The notes under the pieces are model-generated. The model had not been told where the DNA came from. It ran no database searches and worked only from the letters and a program-made list of their open reading frames with translations. Of a stretch of 64,000 nucleotides of DNA, positions 61,873-64,000 are shown one piece after another. Where the stretch lies: the NCBI GenBank assembly GCA_049999765.1, contig JBNGIQ010009424.1, positions 1 through 64,000 of the forward strand, given 5' to 3'. The position numbers were made by a program, and so were the translations under genes. Position 1 is the stretch's first letter. Each line of letters begins with the position of its first letter. This stretch comes from Phaeoceros laevis. Taxonomy: Eukaryota; Anthocerotophyta; Anthocerotopsida; Notothyladales.

Positions 61873-64000
61873 TCAGTGAGAATCTCCACATGAACACAAT
61901 CCATCCTTGAAGTGATGGATGCGATGTGCGTCTCTCACTATGATTTCTCGCCCCTCAATTCTGGATATCATCTTAGTTCCAATGTGGCAGAAATTGCACA
62001 TTCGCAAGTTCTTATTAACTAGCAAAGTTGTGCCTGTAGGTGTGTTCAGGAGTCCAAATGCTACTGCCAATTTCTCGGCATGGCCGCAGAGAGCATCGTC
62101 TGTCTCCTGGTCAGGCACTTTTCGTTCCTCCTTCACGCCAGCAACCAAACTCCTCAGCTTTGCTGACGTATCGTCTCTATTTCCCCCCACAATGAACTCC
62201 TGCAACTGGCTGTCCACTTCGACCGACGCCTTCGCAGGCTTCTTCTCAGCTCCTGCAGATCTTCTCAGCTTCTTAATATGGTCTACTTCATCCCATAGGC
62301 CAGCATCCGAGTAGATGTTCGACATGAGCACGTACGCAGACGCCTCGGATGGTTCCACTTTTACTAGGCGCTCAAAGCAGCGCCTACCAATCTCCATGTT
62401 GCCATTGGTTCTGCAAGCAGTAAGCAAAGACAACCAACCTACACTGTCATGTCTGAACTGCATGGTTTGCAGCAAGCGCTCTGCTTGATCCAAGTGCCCC
62501 GCTCTGCCAAGCAGATCAACCATGCAGTTGTAGTGTTCCACTGTGGGTCTGATGCCGAAGCTGGCTTGCATCATTTTGAAGTAGCTCTCGCCCTCCTTCA
62601 CCCGACCAACATGGCTGCATGCTGTGAGAATACAAACGAAAGTTCCAGCATCCGGCTCAATTTCTTCTTTCAGCATCTCATCAAAGCACTGCAATGCCAT
62701 TTCACACTCATTATGCTGACTGTACCCGTAAATAAGGGCAGTCCATGTCACCACATTGCGCTTTGACAACCTATCGAATACTTCCCGAGCATCATCCAGA
62801 CGCCCACACTTGGCGTACATGTCAACAAGAGTGCTCCCAACACCAAAACTGTCTTCTATGCCCCTTGCTACAATCTGCGAATGTATGCCCTTGCCCTGCT
62901 GTATGGCTCCTATGGTGGTGCAGGCAGTTAGAGCGCTTGTTAAAGTGACGTCATCTGCCTCAATGCCATCCTCCTGCATCCGCGAGAAAAGTTTGAGGGC
63001 TTCCTCGCCATCTCCCTGCAGAACATATCCGGCTATAATGGTATTCCATGTCACGACATCTCGAGTTGGCAATCTATCAAAAACTTGGCGTGCTTCTTGT
63101 AGGTTACCACACTTGGCATACATATCCAAAAGAGCATTTCCAATAAGGATATCAGCCTCCAGTCCTCTTCCCAGTATCTGGTCATGAATCCACTTGCCCT
63201 CCTGAGCAGCTCCGATGCTGCTACATGCCTTCAAAATACACAGAAACATAACGTTGTCTGCAACCATCCCATGCTGGTCCATGCTTTTGTATAGCTTCAG
63301 GGCCTCGTGATGGAATCCATGTTGAGTATATCCAGCAACCATGATTGTCCATGTCACAATAGTCTTGCTTGATAATCCATCAAAGACTTTGCGAGCAAGC
63401 TCTGGATGCCCACATTTCGAGTACATGTCCACCAACGAGCTGCCAACCAAAGTATCTGCTTCAAGTTCTCTCTCCTGGATTTGCCCATGAATTTGCATGC
63501 CTGATTGTATAGCTCCTATTCTGGTAATTGCCTTGAGAACGCTCACAAACGTGGCACTCACTGGCACATAACCATCTTGCTGCATGGCGTTATATAGCTT
63601 AAGGGCTTCCTGACCTAGCCCATCCCGAGCGTATCCTGCAATCATTGTATTCCATGTCACTACATCTTTGGTTGCTAGATTGTCAAAAATCATGCGAGCA
63701 TTCTCTGTGCTCCCACATTTGGCATACATGTCTATAATAGCATTCTGAAGAGACACGTCCTCAGGGAGTCCCATTTCCAGAATTTGGGCATGGATTCGTT
63801 TGCCATCCAGTAGGGCTCTTACGCTCCCACAGGCCTTGAGGACGTTTAAGAACGTAGAGCTATCTGGAACAATGCCATGGCGTTGCATGTCTTTGAAAAG
63901 TTGAAGGGCTTTGTTACCAAGCCCTTGATGCACAAATCCTGCAATCATGGCATTCCATGTCACTGCATTGCGGCTCGGGCTCGGTATCGCTTCGAAGACT
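61873..64000 (-). CDS. DYW-type PLS pentatricopeptide repeat protein (5' end outside window)
   Basis: Predicted organellar RNA-editing factor combining site recognition and a cytidine-deaminase-like DYW domain. The frame is open from the right edge (VFEAIPSPSRNAVTWNAM) to a stop at 61873, about 708 residues without intron. Repeats are standard P-L-S triplets (DVVTWNTMIAGYARDGLGQE; MYAKCGSTENARMIF), then E motifs (VLMSNIYSDAGLWDEV), E+ and DYW. In the DYW domain the catalytic HxE is present (GHAEKLAVAFGLL), as is the CxxCH zinc site (CNFCHIGTKMIS) and the second zinc site (HHFKDGLCSCGD). Two oddities: about ten residues are missing just before HAEKL, and the protein ends DSH instead of the usual DYW. 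The L motifs are of normal length, so it belongs to a different subfamily from the two E+ genes. Confidence 0.92.
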   Translation of the reverse strand, partial: VFEAIPSPSRNAVTWNAMIAGFVHQGLGNKALQLFKDMQRHGIVPDSSTFLNVLKACGSVRALLDGKRIHAQILEMGLPEDVSLQNAIIDMYAKCGSTENARMIFDNLATKDVVTWNTMIAGYARDGLGQEALKLYNAMQQDGYVPVSATFVSVLKAITRIGAIQSGMQIHGQIQERELEADTLVGSSLVDMYSKCGHPELARKVFDGLSSKTIVTWTIMVAGYTQHGFHHEALKLYKSMDQHGMVADNVMFLCILKACSSIGAAQEGKWIHDQILGRGLEADILIGNALLDMYAKCGNLQEARQVFDRLPTRDVVTWNTIIAGYVLQGDGEEALKLFSRMQEDGIEADDVTLTSALTACTTIGAIQQGKGIHSQIVARGIEDSFGVGSTLVDMYAKCGRLDDAREVFDRLSKRNVVTWTALIYGYSQHNECEMALQCFDEMLKEEIEPDAGTFVCILTACSHVGRVKEGESYFKMMQASFGIRPTVEHYNCMVDLLGRAGHLDQAERLLQTMQFRHDSVGWLSLLTACRTNGNMEIGRRCFERLVKVEPSEASAYVLMSNIYSDAGLWDEVDHIKKLRRSAGAEKKPAKASVEVDSQLQEFIVGGNRDDTSAKLRSLVAGVKEERKVPDQETDDALCGHAEKLAVAFGLLNTPTGTTLLVNKNLRMCNFCHIGTKMISRIEGREIIVRDAHRIHHFKDGLCSCGDSH

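Overview
This is a nuclear window from a land plant. The genes are plant families split by short GT-AG (twice GC-AG) introns, mostly 65-300 bp. Two observations point to a spore-bearing plant with swimming sperm (bryophyte, lycophyte or fern) rather than a seed plant: an apparent CCDC103/DNAAF19 gene (a dynein-arm assembly factor, useful only to cells with motile cilia), and a heavy load of organellar RNA-editing-type PPR genes and PPR debris. I cannot fix the lineage further from sequence alone. There are three assembly gaps, at 21656-21755, 27775-28174 and 41182-41281.

Layout, left to right. Positions 1-1787 (-) hold a mitochondrial NAD-isocitrate dehydrogenase catalytic subunit whose 3' end runs off the window. 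Positions 2160-3640 are a graveyard: orphan exons resembling the N-terminus of RNA polymerase III subunit RPC4, and a decayed PPR gene carrying a hairpin-type inverted duplication. Two large paralogous PLS-type PPR genes (about 4465-7581 and 12929-16129, both +) flank a seven-exon WEE1/MYT1-like kinase gene (9357-11675, +). A PPR relic lies at 11853-12095. A BTB/POZ gene of the At4g08455 type sits at 17549-18965 (+).

Positions 19-27 kb are repeat-rich and gene-poor, with a 222-bp tandem duplication beside a gap, a truncated DUF247 gene and a 108-bp-class tandem repeat. Then come a bacterial-type PEP carboxylase (27264-33229, +), a plastid phosphoserine phosphatase (33721-35232, +) and the CCDC103 homologue (38505-39884, +). 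A long GC-rich stretch without credible genes (39.9-50.0 kb) leads to a WIP-family C2H2 zinc-finger transcription factor (51889-50025, -). After an AT-rich repeat island (53.3-55.4 kb) comes a conserved plant gene of unknown function with at least 11 exons including a 13-nt microexon (59887-57812, -). The window ends in a DYW-type PPR gene whose 5' end lies beyond the right edge (64000-61873, -).

How the genes work together: this is a eukaryotic neighbourhood, not an operon. Shared themes are organelle and carbon metabolism (NAD-IDH and bacterial-type PEPC around the TCA cycle; phosphoserine phosphatase in plastid serine synthesis) and organellar RNA processing (the PPR genes). The two most distinctive items are the paired PPR genes, in which seven L motifs each carry an exactly 16-residue expansion, and the plant CCDC103 homologue with a large low-complexity insertion. 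Exon boundaries were read by eye from splice consensus plus remembered protein-family conservation; no database search was run.
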